A DNA stretch of 64,000 nt from positions 806,001-870,000 of the forward strand of contig JAACJK010000110.1 of NCBI GenBank assembly GCA_013368325.1. Reading direction: 5' to 3'. The position numbers were made by a program, and so were the translations under genes. The first letter of the stretch is position 1. The number at the start of each line of letters is the position of its first letter. Below the pieces are notes generated by a model. It was given only the letters and a program-made list of their open reading frames with translations, searched no databases and was not told the origin of the DNA. Source of the DNA: Ephemerocybe angulata (taxonomy: Eukaryota > Basidiomycota > Agaricomycetes > Agaricales > Psathyrellaceae). This document shows, in pieces, positions 24,117 through 37,074 of this stretch.

Positions 24117-25789
24117 CTACAAGTCGCCCCAGACCTCTGCCCACACCATTTCAAACTCGCTATTCGTGTATAGCCAGGTCTGATATCGGACTACGACCTC
24201 CACTTCCGGAAGGTTCGTTTGCATGAAAGCCTGGACTCTCTCTGAGGAATAAATGGGCGACCCGCAGACGTAAAGCTTCTGCAGAGGAAACCGGCCACCT
24301 GAGATTGATTCCGTACCCTGCATCCGCCTGACATCCACAGGCAGCCCGAGCACACGAAGCGAAGGGCACCTTTCGATCAGATATACAAGGTGGGTATGGT
24401 CGAGTGTAGGTTGCCGGAGGATGGGGAACGTCCCGCGCAGGTTGAGCACGGTCAGGTGTGGCCAGGAGGTCGGAATCAGTGCGATGTCCTCTGGAGATAC
24501 CGAGACCCTGGGATAGAAGCAGAGCGAAAGCTCCCTCAACTTGGAGAAAGGGAGGAAACAGGAAATGCGGATGCTTGTGTCGAAGTAGCGTGCAAGAGGA
24601 CGATTGTGAGGGTTGTTGACGTCGAAGTCGAGAGGCTGTGATTGGTCTAGATCGGGTTTTACGAAGTCCTCCAAGCGCAGGGATTCCAATGTGAAGGGGC
24701 TGGTGTGGGCTTCTGCGGCATAAATAGCGTCTTTAGCTTCATCAGGTGAGGCAGGATACGGAGTAGTGCATTCTAGGATTCGAAGTGAGCTTCTAGGAGG
24801 GAGGCGGCGCACGAGGCGAGTTGCGATTTCGAGGCGACGACTATGAACCCGCAGCTCCCTGAGAGCGCGGAATTTCTCAGTGTTACTGGTTACAACGCAT
24901 GGGGGATTTGCGAGGACGTCCGTCTGGTCCACCAGGATGAAGGTGGCGAGGTTGGGGAGCGACGCAAGGTGGTCCACCGAAGCACCAGTTATACTGTCGA
25001 CCTGAAGGTATTCGAGATTGGTCCATCTAGGGGACAACCCAGAAGGAGCCAGCCAATTATCGAAAATTGGACCAGTTAAAGCATTGGGAGAAATGCTATC
25101 TATTGAGAGCATAAGAGTCTTGATGCAAGGCGCCCGTTGTAAAACCTCGTAGATAGCCTGGACATCGTCGGAAAAGGGCGACGCAGGGACGACACCAAAC
25201 GCTTCGACAGAGTCAGATTCGCCAATAACCAGGGGGAGTGTCGAAGCCAGCTGTATTATAAGCCCCGGAATGCTATGATGAGCGGACCATGGAGTCGCAA
25301 GCAGATAGAACTCTTTGATGTTCGGACAGAGGGCGCCTGGTACGCCGCCGGTGGCGAACTTCAATGCCGAGAGGAATTCGGTCGACATGATCTTCATCTT
25401 CTCGGTAGGACGCAAGACGAAACGTTGAATTCGGCGGGCATAGCAAGACAGGTATCTGTCCAGGTCTGCTCCTGTGGGTGTGCGGCGATTTCCCTTAAAA
25501 AGTCGGTCAGGATGCAATAGGCTTCAACGCGCCAGAAATGATTTGGGCGTACTACGAGGGTAATCTTTGAAAGCACCGAGTCGTCAGATGAGAAGTTGGA
25601 CTCATACAAAAGGTCGGGCGGGAGACAGCAAAGAAGCGGTTCGAAGGAACAGATATTCCTCCAAAGAACGTCGAGGCTTGGCTCCGAAAGGGCATGACAG
25701 GTCAACGCCATGGCGTACAGTGTCGGGGAGTCGTTGATTTCTTCGCATACCAGCTTGGTGAGTTCGTAGATCTGGAGTATGTTGTCCAT
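24117..25789 (-). CDS. F-box/LRR-like protein 1
   Basis: Member of a basidiomycete F-box-like family with a degenerate leucine-rich C-terminal part; such proteins are thought to be SCF substrate adaptors, which cannot be shown here. Exons are 25553-25789 (79 codons) and 24117-25493, with a 59-bp intron, about 537 aa. The N-terminal block has the family pattern TLYAMALTCHALSEPSLDVLW and FEPLLCCLPPDLL. After the intron comes ADLDRYLSCYARRIQRF, then repeated Leu-rich stretches and a conserved LDHTHLVYLIERCPSLRVLGL near the end. It is divergently paired with 26064-27694 and similar to 44203-45889 and 46360-48115. Confidence 0.8.
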
Positions 25790-26063
25790 GCTGGGCGTGG
25801 AATGTGGGTGCTCCAGCCAAGCTCCAGCCTCCAGGTCAGCAGCGCGATCCTGAGGCTGACTAAACTTTTTTTAATGCCGCGAACGGTAATCAGTTCAGTT
25901 TTGGGAGGGTTAAAAATGCAGAGGTGAGGAGGTCGACGTCGGTGTCAAGACAAGAAATCGAAAGCTTGCCGGTTGGGTACCTATTTGATCGAGTGATCAC
26001 CGACAAGACTCGCAATTCAATTTCAAAGCTTGGTCCGCAACCGCGACTACCTCTACAACCACC
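25790..26063. promoter_or_regulatory. Shared intergenic region of divergent F-box pair 1
   Basis: The 274 bp between the two start codons must hold both promoters. No clear TATA box is seen. It contains a TTTTTTT tract near 25866 and an ATCGAGTGATCACCGA segment near 25987. Confidence 0.45.
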
Positions 26064-27694
26064 ATGGACCAGTGCCTCCAAATACCGGACATTGTGGACT
26101 CAATTTGTGCCCATACCACCCGAAAAACGGCCTTTTCTATGGCCTTGACGTGCCATAGCTTTCTTGAACCCAGCCTAAATAGAATTTGGCGCGACATCGA
26201 CTCCTTTGCCCCTCTTCTTGCTTGCTTGCCGCCAAATGCGTTTCAAGTGGAGTACAGAGCAATCCCCGGGTCCACTCGATCTCTCTTGTCGTTATACGTG
26301 CGAATACCTTCACATCGCTACTGCTAAGACTAACAACTGTCTGGACATTATAGCAACTAAGCGCCAATCGCGCCTTGACGCCAGCGGACCTGCGACGGTA
26401 TCGCGATCGCTATGCACACCGCATAAGGACCTTCCTCCCTACCCCATCGCGTAGCCCACAGTGCATATTCATTTCCGCGAAACTCTTTCAGGCACTGTCG
26501 CTAGCCACAGACAACGAGGCCGGCGCACTGTCACCTCGGCTCGTGGAGTTCAGCTGGTTGTCACCCTTTGATTACAGCTGGGTGGGCTTTGGGCCGGAAT
26601 ACGCAGAAGAAGTGTCCCCATTCATATCGCTCTTCCTGGGGAAAAGTGTTACCTCGATAACTTTCCATATCTCGGGCCCCTCACCGTTGCAAACAGCATC
26701 GATTCAGTCGGTTGCTAGACGTCTTCCCGAAATCAAGACTTTCACATGCCGTGCAGAGGAAAACGTTCGGTTCCCTCGTGAACTCATTCTTGCGCATTCA
26801 TGGGACCGCCTGGAAGAGCTCGACATCGGTGGTATTTCTGCATCGGAAATTGGCCATATCGTTTCTCTTCCTCAACTGGCTACCCTCTCACTTCACCTTT
26901 CTGGCCCCATCTTCACCCCACAGCACCCAGAAGAAGCTCTTACCTCCGAACGCTTTTTGAACCTTCGGGATGTGTTGATCACGGTTGCAAATGTCGAACT
27001 TGTAATCGAATTCCTCAAACTCATCCCTGCCAACAATGGACTGTGCGCCTTCAAAAGCGAAGTGTTCAACTATGCCCCAGCCGCGTTGGCTCAGATCGTA
27101 GTTGACATTTTTGCGGCAAAGCTAAACCGCTCCACTCTGGAGGTGCTTACTTTGCATGACGACAGCTGTGGTGTACATGGGGATGCAGCAGCCGAAGACG
27201 ACGAACCAACGGAGATCGACTTTTACGAAACCGTGGATATCACATCTCTATACTCCTTCAACAAACTCATAAGGCTTTTCATCGGTCTCCAAGGAGGCGT
27301 TCATATAAATCCCAAGGAAATCGCGCAAATTCCTAGAGTATGGCCGGATATACGACTCCTCAGCCTTACTTCTACCTTCCCGACCGGCCAAACCCCTCGC
27401 ATCGACCATATGGACCTCCTTCATCTAACTCGCGCTTGCCCTTCTCTCGAGTACCTCGGACTGTGCTTCGATGCCACCCACATACCAAGCTCGCCCATTC
27501 TAGTAGAAGGTACGAACTTAGTCGAAACGCTCCGAGTTGGTGGTTCTCCCATCTCCTCTGTGCTGCGTACCACGGCTTTCCTTCGGACTCATTTCCCAAT
27601 GCTAAGGCATATCTACGGTCGAGGTTATAATTCGCACATTTCGAAGAGGCGCTGGGACCTTGTTCAAAAAGCTATCTCCTCTTCATTCTTATAA
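26064..27694 (+). CDS. F-box/LRR-like protein 2
   Basis: Same family as its divergent neighbour. Exons are 26064-26297 (78 codons) and 26354-27694, with a 56-bp intron at the same place as in the paralogues, giving 524 aa. Exon 1 encodes MDQCLQIPDIVDSICAH, then SMALTCHSFLEPSLNRIW and FAPLLACLPPNAF. Exon 2 begins with ALTPADLRRYRDRYAHRIRTF and has a Leu-rich repeat-like body. The C-terminal block IDHMDLLHLTRACPSLEYLGL matches the paralogue. The closest match by eye is 44203-45889. Confidence 0.8.
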
Positions 27695-28009
27695 TGCATT
27701 TATAGCCCTGAGTTCGCGATACCTGTGGCGAATCAAATATACGACTTGTCACAGGCTTTCCTTCTAACCCACCTTCCAGCGCTCAAGGATCGGCGCTGGT
27801 CTCAAGCGCTCATGTCGGAGCCAAATATCCTTTATTAAATAATTCGAGGTTATATCGATACTATTAACAACCGTATCGAATCAAATATACATGTCATTCT
27901 TTATCTAATTACAGAGAAATTCGTTACGCGTTAAGGTCATGAAAGTTGTATGGCATTACGGAGTTATGGAAATGGGAGTGGAGAGTGGAGGAAGAGGAGT
28001 GGAGGCCGA
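27695..28009. other. Convergent intergenic region, AT-rich
   Basis: 3' flanks of the F-box-like gene (+) and the FAS1 gene (-). The words aatcaaatatac (27732, 27880) and gaggttat recur, probably a small degenerate repeat. No gene is seen. Confidence 0.4.
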
Positions 28010-29720
28010 TTACAAGTTTCGGGCGAAACGGTATCCGGCCTGAGAGGAAGTAGAGGGGGATGCGGATGAACCTCCACTCGTCGAAGTCGAGGAAGAGGAC
28101 TGAGAGCTCGAGGAGGAAGAAGACTGCGAGCCGGACGAGGAAGAGGACTGAGGGCTGGATGAGGTAGAGGACTGAGAACCGCCACTGGTCGAGATACCAA
28201 TGATGACGGTATCGGTGGAAGACTCGGTCGCAGCAGCGCTCGCAGAGGAGATGGCGGAGCTGGCGGCGGCGGGGTTCGACTCCTCGTTGAAGAGGAATCG
28301 GTCGATGAGGTGGATAACGCCATTCTGGACGAGAATGTCGGGGCGGATGACTTGCGCACTGGTGCCGTTGCCGTTGCTGACGAAGAGGCCGGTGCTGTTC
28401 TGGCTGAAGGTGAAGGGCTCGCCGGCGGCGCTGACGAGCTGGCCGCCGCTGGTGGAGTTGCTACCGCTGCCACCGCTGCCACCGGATCCACCGCCGCTTC
28501 CGCCGGAAGAAGAGGAGTTCGCCTGCGCAAGCTGGTTGAGAGAGGGGGAGTAGCGAGTCGTGCCGTTGGCGTAATGATTCTGAAGGAGCGTGGCAAGCGC
28601 AGACTGGTTACCCTGCAGACCTTGGAGAGTGTTGTTGAACTCGGAAGTGAAAGCATCTTGACTTGGGGCGAAGAAGGTGAAGCCTCGCGCTGACTCGGAC
28701 TCCTGGAGCGCCGAGACATTGCCGCCGCTCCCGCTGGAGGAGGGAACCTGAATGGTATTGAGCAGGTTCAGGAGAGCGGTGTCGTTGACGGCGGTCAGTG
28801 CGGCGGAGACGTTTCCGGGAGGGACCAGGACGTGGTCGATGTTGGCGATCAGGAGGTTTCGCCAGGTTGTAGCGTTACCGACAGTGGTGTTCTGACTGGA
28901 CAACGGAGGGACAAATGAATATTGAGAGGAAGGAAAAGGAAGATGAGAACGTACGCTTGGTTCAAGACGAACACACCGTTCTCCTGAGACTGAGACCATG
29001 CGAGGACTTGGGCCCGACTGTTGTTGCCACCCTGAGGACCTTCCAACTGAACCAGAGTGCTGTTGTTGAGCAAGGTGCGACCGATGGTGGTGTTCGGGTA
29101 CGTCGCGGTGACATTGCCCAAGGAGCTGTTCGACGAACTGTCCCCGCCAGACTGCAAGAAAGGCAACTTGAACCAGAAAGCGCGACGACTATATCCGGAA
29201 GCTGTCGACGACGACTGGGGAGAAGAAGAGGTTTGAGAACCACCACCGCCACTCGAGCTCGAGGTCGACTGCGACTGCGACTGCGACTGCGATGACGAAC
29301 CTCCGCCTCCAGAACCTCCGCCAGAAGAGGAGTTCTGGGAGCCGAAGGCGTTGCCATAGACGTAGTGGTAGGAGAGATACGTGCCCGGGTCACTGCTCAC
29401 GTTCGAAGGAGCGGACGAGACTAGAGAGGCGAATAGTACAGGCGATTAGTACAGGTGATGGAAGGCTGAAAGAAGTACGCACAGGCTTGGTTACTCGGTG
29501 CAAACACCGTCCACTGACCATTGGACAACTGATCAATCCACTGCTTCCCACTATCGGTGCTCTGGGCTTGTTGGAGTGCACTGGAGAAGGCGGTGTATCC
29601 CGTGCTGTTGAGGAAAGTGAGGTAGTCGCTGAAGAAGCCGCCGGAATCTTGAGCCTGAAGGCTAGGCAAGCAAGAGACCAGAGAAAGGGCGAGGGAGAGG
29701 CGGGCGGGGCTGAAGAACAT
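28010..29720 (-). CDS. Fasciclin (FAS1) domain secreted protein
   Basis: Cell-surface or secreted adhesion-type protein with two FAS1-like domains. Exons are 29483-29720, 28955-29420 and 28010-28895, 529 aa. An N-terminal signal peptide (about residues 1-23, hydrophobic LSLALSLVSCL, then QAQ) precedes FAS1 domain 1 with WTVFAPSNQAF and LSYHYV. A Gly/Ser/Gln linker follows, with a CTGCGA hexamer run encoding SQ repeats (about 29263-29292), then FAS1 domain 2 with FTFFAPSQDAF, LLQNHYANG and NGVIHLIDRFL. The C-terminus is a long Ser/Gln/Thr-rich tail. Many NxS/T sites suggest glycosylation. The protein ends in GYRFARNL, without the hydrophobic GPI-attachment tail common in fungal FAS1 proteins, unless a last exon was missed. 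Confidence 0.88.
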
Positions 29721-29804
29721 GTTAAATACTTGTGTGAGTGAATAAGTTAGTGGGAGGAAAAGTGTGGAAGGGAAGAATGAAGCAAGACGGATGAGGATGG
29801 GAAG

Positions 29805-29812
29805 CTTTTATA
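29805..29812 (-). promoter_or_regulatory. TATA box of FAS1 gene
   Basis: On the minus strand the sequence reads TATAAAAG, 85 bp before the ATG at 29720, followed by a CT-rich leader. Confidence 0.6.
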
Positions 29813-30309
29813 TTTCAACAATCTGGGTGGTCAGGTTTCAAACCCCCTTTCGCACTGTCTCAACCTCAGAAACCTTGGAGTGTGACGCCCTCGTCCGCCA
29901 TGGGGTCGACTGAAACGACACAATGTCTCGCTGACTGAAACGACATAAGTGAGCAAGACATTCTGAAGACACTGACTCGGCCTGCAGTATCATAGACACG
30001 CCAGTCGGGGGCGAGCGCTAATCTTTGGCTGAGAATCTCATTCCTGCCATGGATGTAAGCGCCTAGAACAAGATAGGGGGAAAAGTTTTGACAGACCTCA
30101 TGATGATGCCTCGCTTCCCTCACCAACAAATTAGCCTTTATACCGAGATGCACCCGCATGCATCGCTGAAATGTTCCTCGAACGCGTCATCTAAATTAGC
30201 AAAGAATATGGTTCCGTACAAAAAACGAGATGTCTGCAGAAAGTCCAAATCCAGGTGATAATCTGACAAAGGACGAGCAAGTCCCTGAACGAGTTCAAGA
30301 ACCCGAGGT
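29813..30309. other. Intergenic, no supported gene
   Basis: Short open frames without domain. A direct repeat of gactgaaacgacataa-like sequence occurs near 29909 and 29934. Confidence 0.4.
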
Positions 30310-31083
30310 TCAAAACCCACCCAGGCAACCTTCTGCAGCCAAATCGCACGTAGTAACAGTCGTAAAATAGCGTGAGCTCGACAGCTTTCGTGTCCGTTCC
30401 CCAACCTCCTTTTTCATCTTCCTCCTCGGCGACCCATCCATGCTCGTTTCCCGAACCTTGCGAGCAAAGGGCAGAGCCAGAAGTCCCGAGGTCAACTGAG
30501 CATCGTCGAAACCATTCGAGGAAGAGTCGATCTGTTCTCTCGAAAAGCCACCTCCGTAGGGATATGGTGTTGAGCTGGATGCGTATTGTACATAGACATG
30601 CGGGATTTTGGGCGACGAGGGCGGTGCTGGAGACGCGCACGGGTCAGAGTCGTCGGATTCCGATGACATGTCCGGTATGAGGGAGGGCGGTGGAGGGATG
30701 GTGTAGCGCGCACTTGAAGGCGAAGGCTGCAGCAGCATTGAGTGGTGTCCGTCCACAGCCCACGCCTGGAGCGAGTGCATCATCTCGGGTCGCTTGGGAA
30801 GGAAGTAGCTCTCCGGTGGACTCGTTGACGTCGGTGGCGAACCCTGGGCATCGTCTGAGCCGTATACCCGACATCCTCTCTCGGGAAGAGCGCAGTTGTT
30901 GGGAGATACACGAATAGGGGCGCGGTCGTAGACATTGGGGGAATGCGTGAGGGCTGTCGAGGTGAGGATCGGGGTAGGTGGGAAGTGAACATGGTGTGAA
31001 TCCAGGAGCGTAGAAGACGATGCGAATGGGAAGGGTGACCGATCGTCTGTTGCGCAGGCCTTCAAGGCAGGTCGTAGCGACAT
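30310..31083 (-). CDS. YDRAPI-motif low-complexity protein 1
   Basis: Conserved hypothetical of unknown function, 257 aa in one exon from ATG 31083. The N-terminal third holds a conserved block, HHVHFPPTPILTST followed by SPNVYDRAPIRVSPN and LPERG. The remainder is Ser/Pro-rich with a basic stretch (SPRRKMKKEVGERTRK) near the C-terminus. The same block in the same order occurs in 37446-38681, so the two are paralogues. No signal peptide, membrane segment or catalytic motif is visible. A proline-rich, disordered regulatory protein is likely, but this is a guess. Confidence 0.7.
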   Translation of the reverse strand: MSLRPALKACATDDRSPFPFASSSTLLDSHHVHFPPTPILTSTALTHSPNVYDRAPIRVSPNNCALPERGCRVYGSDDAQGSPPTSTSPPESYFLPKRPEMMHSLQAWAVDGHHSMLLQPSPSSARYTIPPPPSLIPDMSSESDDSDPCASPAPPSSPKIPHVYVQYASSSTPYPYGGGFSREQIDSSSNGFDDAQLTSGLLALPFARKVRETSMDGSPRRKMKKEVGERTRKLSSSRYFTTVTTCDLAAEGCLGGF

Positions 31084-32713
31084 GTGCTTCAATAGGCGAG
31101 GATTCTCTGTCGGGGCTCTACTGCCAAAACAGGTCAGTCTTGACTGCAATTCGCGTCATAACGCGAGGTAAAGAGTTTGTCTACCTATCGTTAACTGCAG
31201 CAGACGGCTGGCTGCGTGTGCGAAGCCACCGAAGGGACAAGGCGGCTGGCAGGCGCGCAAAGCCAGACCAGATAGCGAGGAATGATTTTGGTGATGGGGG
31301 CTCGACAAAACGCGGTCAACCGCTTAAATACGGTGGAGCTCCAGGAACATTCAAAAGGAAACTCGGCCACACACTCGCCAAAATTGGTCCGCGTCCGCGT
31401 TCCGGGTGTTCTCCGTGGACAATGGCGTAGTTGCCTGTGCATGAGAGCATGCGACAACACAAGGGCCCAGATGCAGTGCATTCCATAAAAAATGATTGTC
31501 TTGGGAGGTAAGTGACTTCAGCGACGTGGAGTCGCCGGAACTTGTCTTCTCTTGACAAATTTCAACCAACCCTTGAGCCCATAGCCCATGGGCCATGGGA
31601 CACGTCGACCATCGATAGAATTCGAGGGGAAATGATGCTGATCATCGATCCGGGGGCTCGCGGGGGTGTAACGGGTTAAAAACTGGGGGGCTCAAACGGG
31701 GGGGCTCGCTTGGGTGGACCGGCTTGCCCCATACTGCTGTCCGCCTGGACCGTACGTGCCGCCTCGCTGGACCAATGTCGTTCAGGATATTATGCAGGTA
31801 AGGCTTGCGGCCTGCACGTTGCGATAACAGCATGATAGAAAGTACGAGAATACCGCCTCGAGGCTAGCAGGGTATCAGCAAGAAATAGCCATGGATGATG
31901 GGTGTCAAGAACAAGAGTGGCATCGTAGTCGATTCCGAGTCTTTACTTATGTAAAGGAACGGTTCTTCAAAGTGGGAGGGGGGTCTTTTGCCAAGCCCAA
32001 AAAGAGCCCTGTACCCCCAATTGAACTTTCGCCCGGGCCTTGGCGCTTTGCCGACGGCCGGATCTCCCTCAATCCGTACTTTCGGTCCCACATGCGGGCT
32101 TCGGGAGGTGACGCCGCGGTGTGACCCGTGTGGGCCTCCATTTTCCTCCCCTTTTGAGACACCGGCCGGCTTCGAACGCATGGCTGCGCTGGTGCCCGGC
32201 GTTTCGGGTCCACCGCGCACCGGCCATTATCGAGGCCAGCCACAGCACCAGATCAAAGCCGCACATACACTTCCGGAATCCGATTTTGTTTAGGCGCCCA
32301 TATGCTTGCTGGGAGGGGATAGAGACCAAGCTAGAGGCGCCCAGATCGCGCGATCAAATGGCTCCGATGACGCGCGTGCATACTTTGTCCTCGACTGTCA
32401 CCCTCGGCCGACCGCAAGCCGAGCGCTCCCCCGGAGTTTCAACGCCTCTTCCCCCCCATTCCGACCATCCTTTTCCAGGCGTCGCACGACCCGCTCACTG
32501 CGAAACACGTCCGGTGCACACGACTCACACCATTGACCGACTCTCGACTTCCCGTTATTGCCAGAACGACGGTCCAAGCTGTGGAGGCTCTGAGGTGAGC
32601 TACGTAGACCTGCAGAACATAGAACTGACTTCACCCGTGCATTTTTTTCATCTAGATATCCACCCCAGTCATCTGGGCGCGTACTGTACCCGTGCCAGCA
32701 TCGAGCACTCGCG

Positions 32714-32736
32714 CACGACGACGACGACGACGACGA
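32714..32736. repeat. (ACG)n microsatellite
   Basis: Uninterrupted acg/gac trinucleotide run of about 23 bp in the gene-poor region. Confidence 0.85.
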
Positions 32737-35700
32737 TGAGGCATGAGCTCTCGAATCGCGGCGCGGAGCCTAGAGCACAAAGAGTCTGGGAGTGAGAACC
32801 AATGAGTATATCTTGCATAGATATCAAGCAATTGCTGACCTTTCACCCAGAACGAGCTACAGGGTGGCGGCGGATTCATCATCGGTGCGAATATACGGTC
32901 ACCTCGATGAACTTCCACCACGACGACGACCCGAGACGACGGCAGCAGAGGCGAAAGGAGGGGCTGATGGTGGAATCTTCGGCACACATCTTCGACCACC
33001 CTCGACGACGTGCCAAGGGCTCGCTCACCAACGAGCCGTTTCGACCCCCCTCCTTAGCGTGTTTTCGCCCTGCCCGCAGCCCGCAATACATCCCAGCCAC
33101 CAATTGACTTTGGGCTCGCCGCTCAGGGCTATCGACGACGGTCTTGATGACGAGTGCAATCTGGTGCACGGGCCTGGGAGAGAGGTGAGCATCTGGCGGC
33201 TACAGATGTTCGTTTTGCTCACCATTTTTCTAAGACATGCGCGGCGAACGAAGCCAATCCGCCCCCGCGAACGCCGTTGGAATATTCGCCTGATAAACGG
33301 TAAGCAAAAGTCCGACTTCGTTCGAATGAATACTTACATTTTGTGCACTTGGACCATAGCCTCATCCTCTCGTCTCGAAACGACCGACTCAGCGCACCTC
33401 AATGCTCGTCACGAAGCTAATCGAAGGTCAGACCGTCAGCGATCACGTTTCCCGCAAAACGGTGGTCGCCACTCATTCGCTGTGTGTCGTCGCCAACCGT
33501 CTCCTGAGGGCTGGGTGCAAGGTTTGTTGGTGGGAGACGACGTGGAGGCTGTAGTCGATGGTGACGAAACGCGGAGGGCTGAGTGCTGTGCGGAAAATTA
33601 GCGTCGCTTTCTGACAGGCAGCCCACAGATACAAGATGTACCGCAGCTTCCCTCAAGGCAGCCATACCCTGGAGCCGTGTACGCGGCTATGGGAAGTGTA
33701 GAAGGTGAGTTATTGAACCGTAGACCCTGCAAACGAATGCTTACCAGATATTTTCTGTGTTTTTTTTGCAGCATCTGGGAATTGATTCGTAGTCCTAGTG
33801 TAGTGAAAGTCATAGTTAATATCAGTGTATGTAGTCGTAAAAATGAATATACCTACTTGCATGCATAGCCTAGAGGAGGGTGTCCGGCGTGGAACGATGA
33901 CGAAAGGGCAATGGTAAGTGCGCAGAATTTAATACATTTGGGCATCGGCCCTTACCCGCACTGGCAGTCTTCCGTCAACCGCCGCATCTACAAACTCGCG
34001 AGTACGTCAGTAAGCAAATTCCCAGTGACTCATGTTGAAAACAGCACCCACAGGGCATACCAACAGAGTAATGATTCTTCGAGAGCTGGCGGCACGCTTA
34101 CTGCTGGTCATTGGACACGCCGAACCGCTTTAATGAAGTTGTGAGTAAGATACCTTGTCTTTAATCCAAGAATTAGGCCTACGCATGAGCCGTAGTCTCT
34201 CCCTCTGTCTTGTCTGTAATCGTCGTGGTGAGGGTCAGCGCGAAAGCGCTACCGCTTTGCTCAACAATAGCCAGGCCGGACCACAGAAATCGTGGTCGGT
34301 TTAGGGTCGATTTTGGACTCGGTTTTAATTTACGCCCCGAAAACCGAGTCAAAACGGATGGTGGATTGATTTAGGCGCCCGACAAGCGCCCGAGGTTGCT
34401 TATAGCGCTTGCGCGCAAACGAGATACCGGTGAACGCTCGGAGGAGATGCACTTGGTAGCATCTGTAAATCGCTCTCCGCGATGATCGATGACAAGCAAG
34501 GCTTGATTCCAGTATTTACACATTCCATAAAGCGCACCAAAGAGTGAAAACATGGCACTGTTGCAGCAAGCACATTCGGAAATTATATACGGCGGCTACA
34601 GGTGCATCGATTATACTACGACCATGTCAATGATTACTCACTGCGAAGTCAACGGCAAACTCACCTTAGGAGTCAAGGCCCCTAATTGAGATTCTAAAAC
34701 CATAGCAAAAAGGTACACACGATAGCGTGCCAATTAACGGCGTGATTCTTAAATACATTAGTCGAAATAGTTCGGGCAAATAAAATGAATGAGTACCAGT
34801 GCTCGCGAGCGCGAGCGCACCGCAGGTGCGCGGCAGCGAGCGAGCAGAAAGAACCCTGGCCCTCGAAGAGATAGCAACAGAAGGCAGGTGCCAATATCAA
34901 TGATTGCTGTTTGACTCTTTCACCCAAGTCTCAAGCAGCCAAGAATGGTGAGATTCAAGGATCTAGCACGACCGGTAGTGCATACGGACATACTTGATTT
35001 GTGGCGATTCCCCTACAACCCTACCCAACCTCGCAAGGGCCCGCAGTTCCCTCTGACATGTCGGACACGTACGCAGCAAGAGTTTCACCCTCACCTCAAC
35101 CCCAAGAGATTCGGAATATGGGGATTGGATTCAGAGGGGCCTGCCCGTGTGCCAGCACCGACAACATGAGCGACTCAGAGCGAGAAAGCCTCCAGAGCAA
35201 ACGAAAGAGAAAAGAAAGCAAAGATCACACCACAGCACACCCTGACCTCAATTTACTGTCATCCTCACCGGCGTCCCCACCTCGACCCCCCTCACCCTAA
35301 TCCTCTTCACGACCCTCTCAGCTTCACATACACCCCATCATGCACCCTCGCGCCCTCCTCATCTCCAGTACGCCTCTTCAGCTCCGCACTTCTCTCCCTA
35401 ATCCAAAGCCGCAGGGGACTCAATCCCCACATCACTGCACCCCTTGCCCCTCTTACGGGTGTGTTAGCGCTCGCGCCGGTTTGAACTTGTTGCGGTTGTG
35501 GAGTTGACTGCTGCGACGGAGGTTGCGGGAACTGACTGTGAATGCAATTGAGACTGAACTAGAGGCCCTTTGGTGCCCGTTGCTGGGCACCCATCCCGGC
35601 GGCGAGCTGGTCTCCGGCGCGGTCTTGTAGTACTGGCTCGCAGTAAGTGAAAGAAGGAGCGCGCGGAGGTGGTTATCCGTTGAGATTCGCACTGTGCAGA

Positions 35701-36939
35701 GCTTGTGAGCGATTGAGTGATCTCCAGCCCTTTAATGACAGATCTCGTCTCCGCCCGACACCCGAGGCATGTCCTCAACCATGGTCTGCCGTCCGTTCGC
35801 ATCCTGCGCGTGCCATCGCGTCCATCGCAAAGCCGGTATTTTCACCAGGTGACAAGGCCAAGGGGATGAATCGTTGCTATAATTCCGGTAAGAGATGTCA
35901 TTCCAGTATTCAGTTGGACGACACCGGCTCACCCTTGCTATTTCCAGTCTGTTGCCAACAATGCCCACCTCTCCCCTCGACGATGTTCAGCCGTACGCCT
36001 TGAGCCGCATCGCGTCGCATCGTCGCTCGCTCACGCCGCACGGTCCTAGAGCGGATGTTCGTCGACGAGGCGTTGGGTTGTTTGTCTCGGCGCCGTGCTG
36101 GTGGAGGTCTGGGGTTGTGTGCGAAACAGAGGGTCGCGCATGCTGTCGTTGGAGAGCCAGCTGGCTTTGGGGTCGAGCACTGTAATGGGTAAGTGTGATG
36201 CACTCATCGCGAAAGGAATGGGTACTTACCGGATCAGTCGCAGACACTAACAGCCAGCATCATTGCTGGTGCGCACTTGGGCATCGTCGATTTGAAACTA
36301 CCGAAGTAATTGTAAGTCTATCCTCACGATGTAGAAAACATAACTGACCTTCATGAATCTCCTTCTGCAAACGGCACTCTGTTAGCGAGACCCCCCTGCC
36401 GCAAGCTGGGTGATGCGAGGGCTTCGGGAATCGGAAGCGCACGAGTGAGGTTGTATACAGGTGGGGATCTGGAATGGGGTCAAAAGTGAGCAATTCATAA
36501 TTACGTCGCACAGAGATGGGCACTCACCGAATCAGCCCCCGCAACCAGAATCATTGCTGGCGCGAAGAGGATCTTCGCGCAAAGACTGGAGGTGTTCCCC
36601 ACTGAAGGACGCCATTTTGGGACCATCGGGACACTCGCGAAGTCTCTGGACTCGGGAAAATGAAATGAACGAGTACCAGTGGCTCGCGAGCGAGCAGGAA
36701 GACAAAGGCACTTCCGCAACACTTCCGGGGCCATAGGCCAGGGAAAGGTCGTATAACCAAGTGGTCGGGGCAGTGGGTAATCGTTTCTTTGGACGGGCTG
36801 GTGGAATAAAGCGAGGCTGGAATAGGGTGGGCAGTTGGAGCAAATTTGGATGAAGATTGAACTGTCCATTCGTCGATCCGGCTCGCCGCACCTTCCCCTA
36901 CCTGTATAAGAGAACATCCAGAGAAAAATGTAAATCCTC

Positions 36940-37074
36940 GCGAAGCAGGGGCCCTCTAGCCCAAGTCTGTAGTGATACAATATGGTTATCCGTCTCCAGT
37001 GTTCCGAAAAGAGTTGAAGAAATAAGTAAAGACTCGGAACCGCCGTGCGAAGCAGCGGCCCTCTAGCCCAAGTC
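36940..37074. repeat. 28-bp direct repeat pair
   Basis: A 28-bp sequence starting gcgaagcag and ending tagcccaagtc occurs at 36940-36967 and 37047-37074 with one mismatch. Confidence 0.8.

Noticed and set aside
34200..34460. GC-rich hairpin cluster considered as a tRNA or small RNA gene
   Set aside because: No T-loop GGTTCGA-type box or cloverleaf could be formed.
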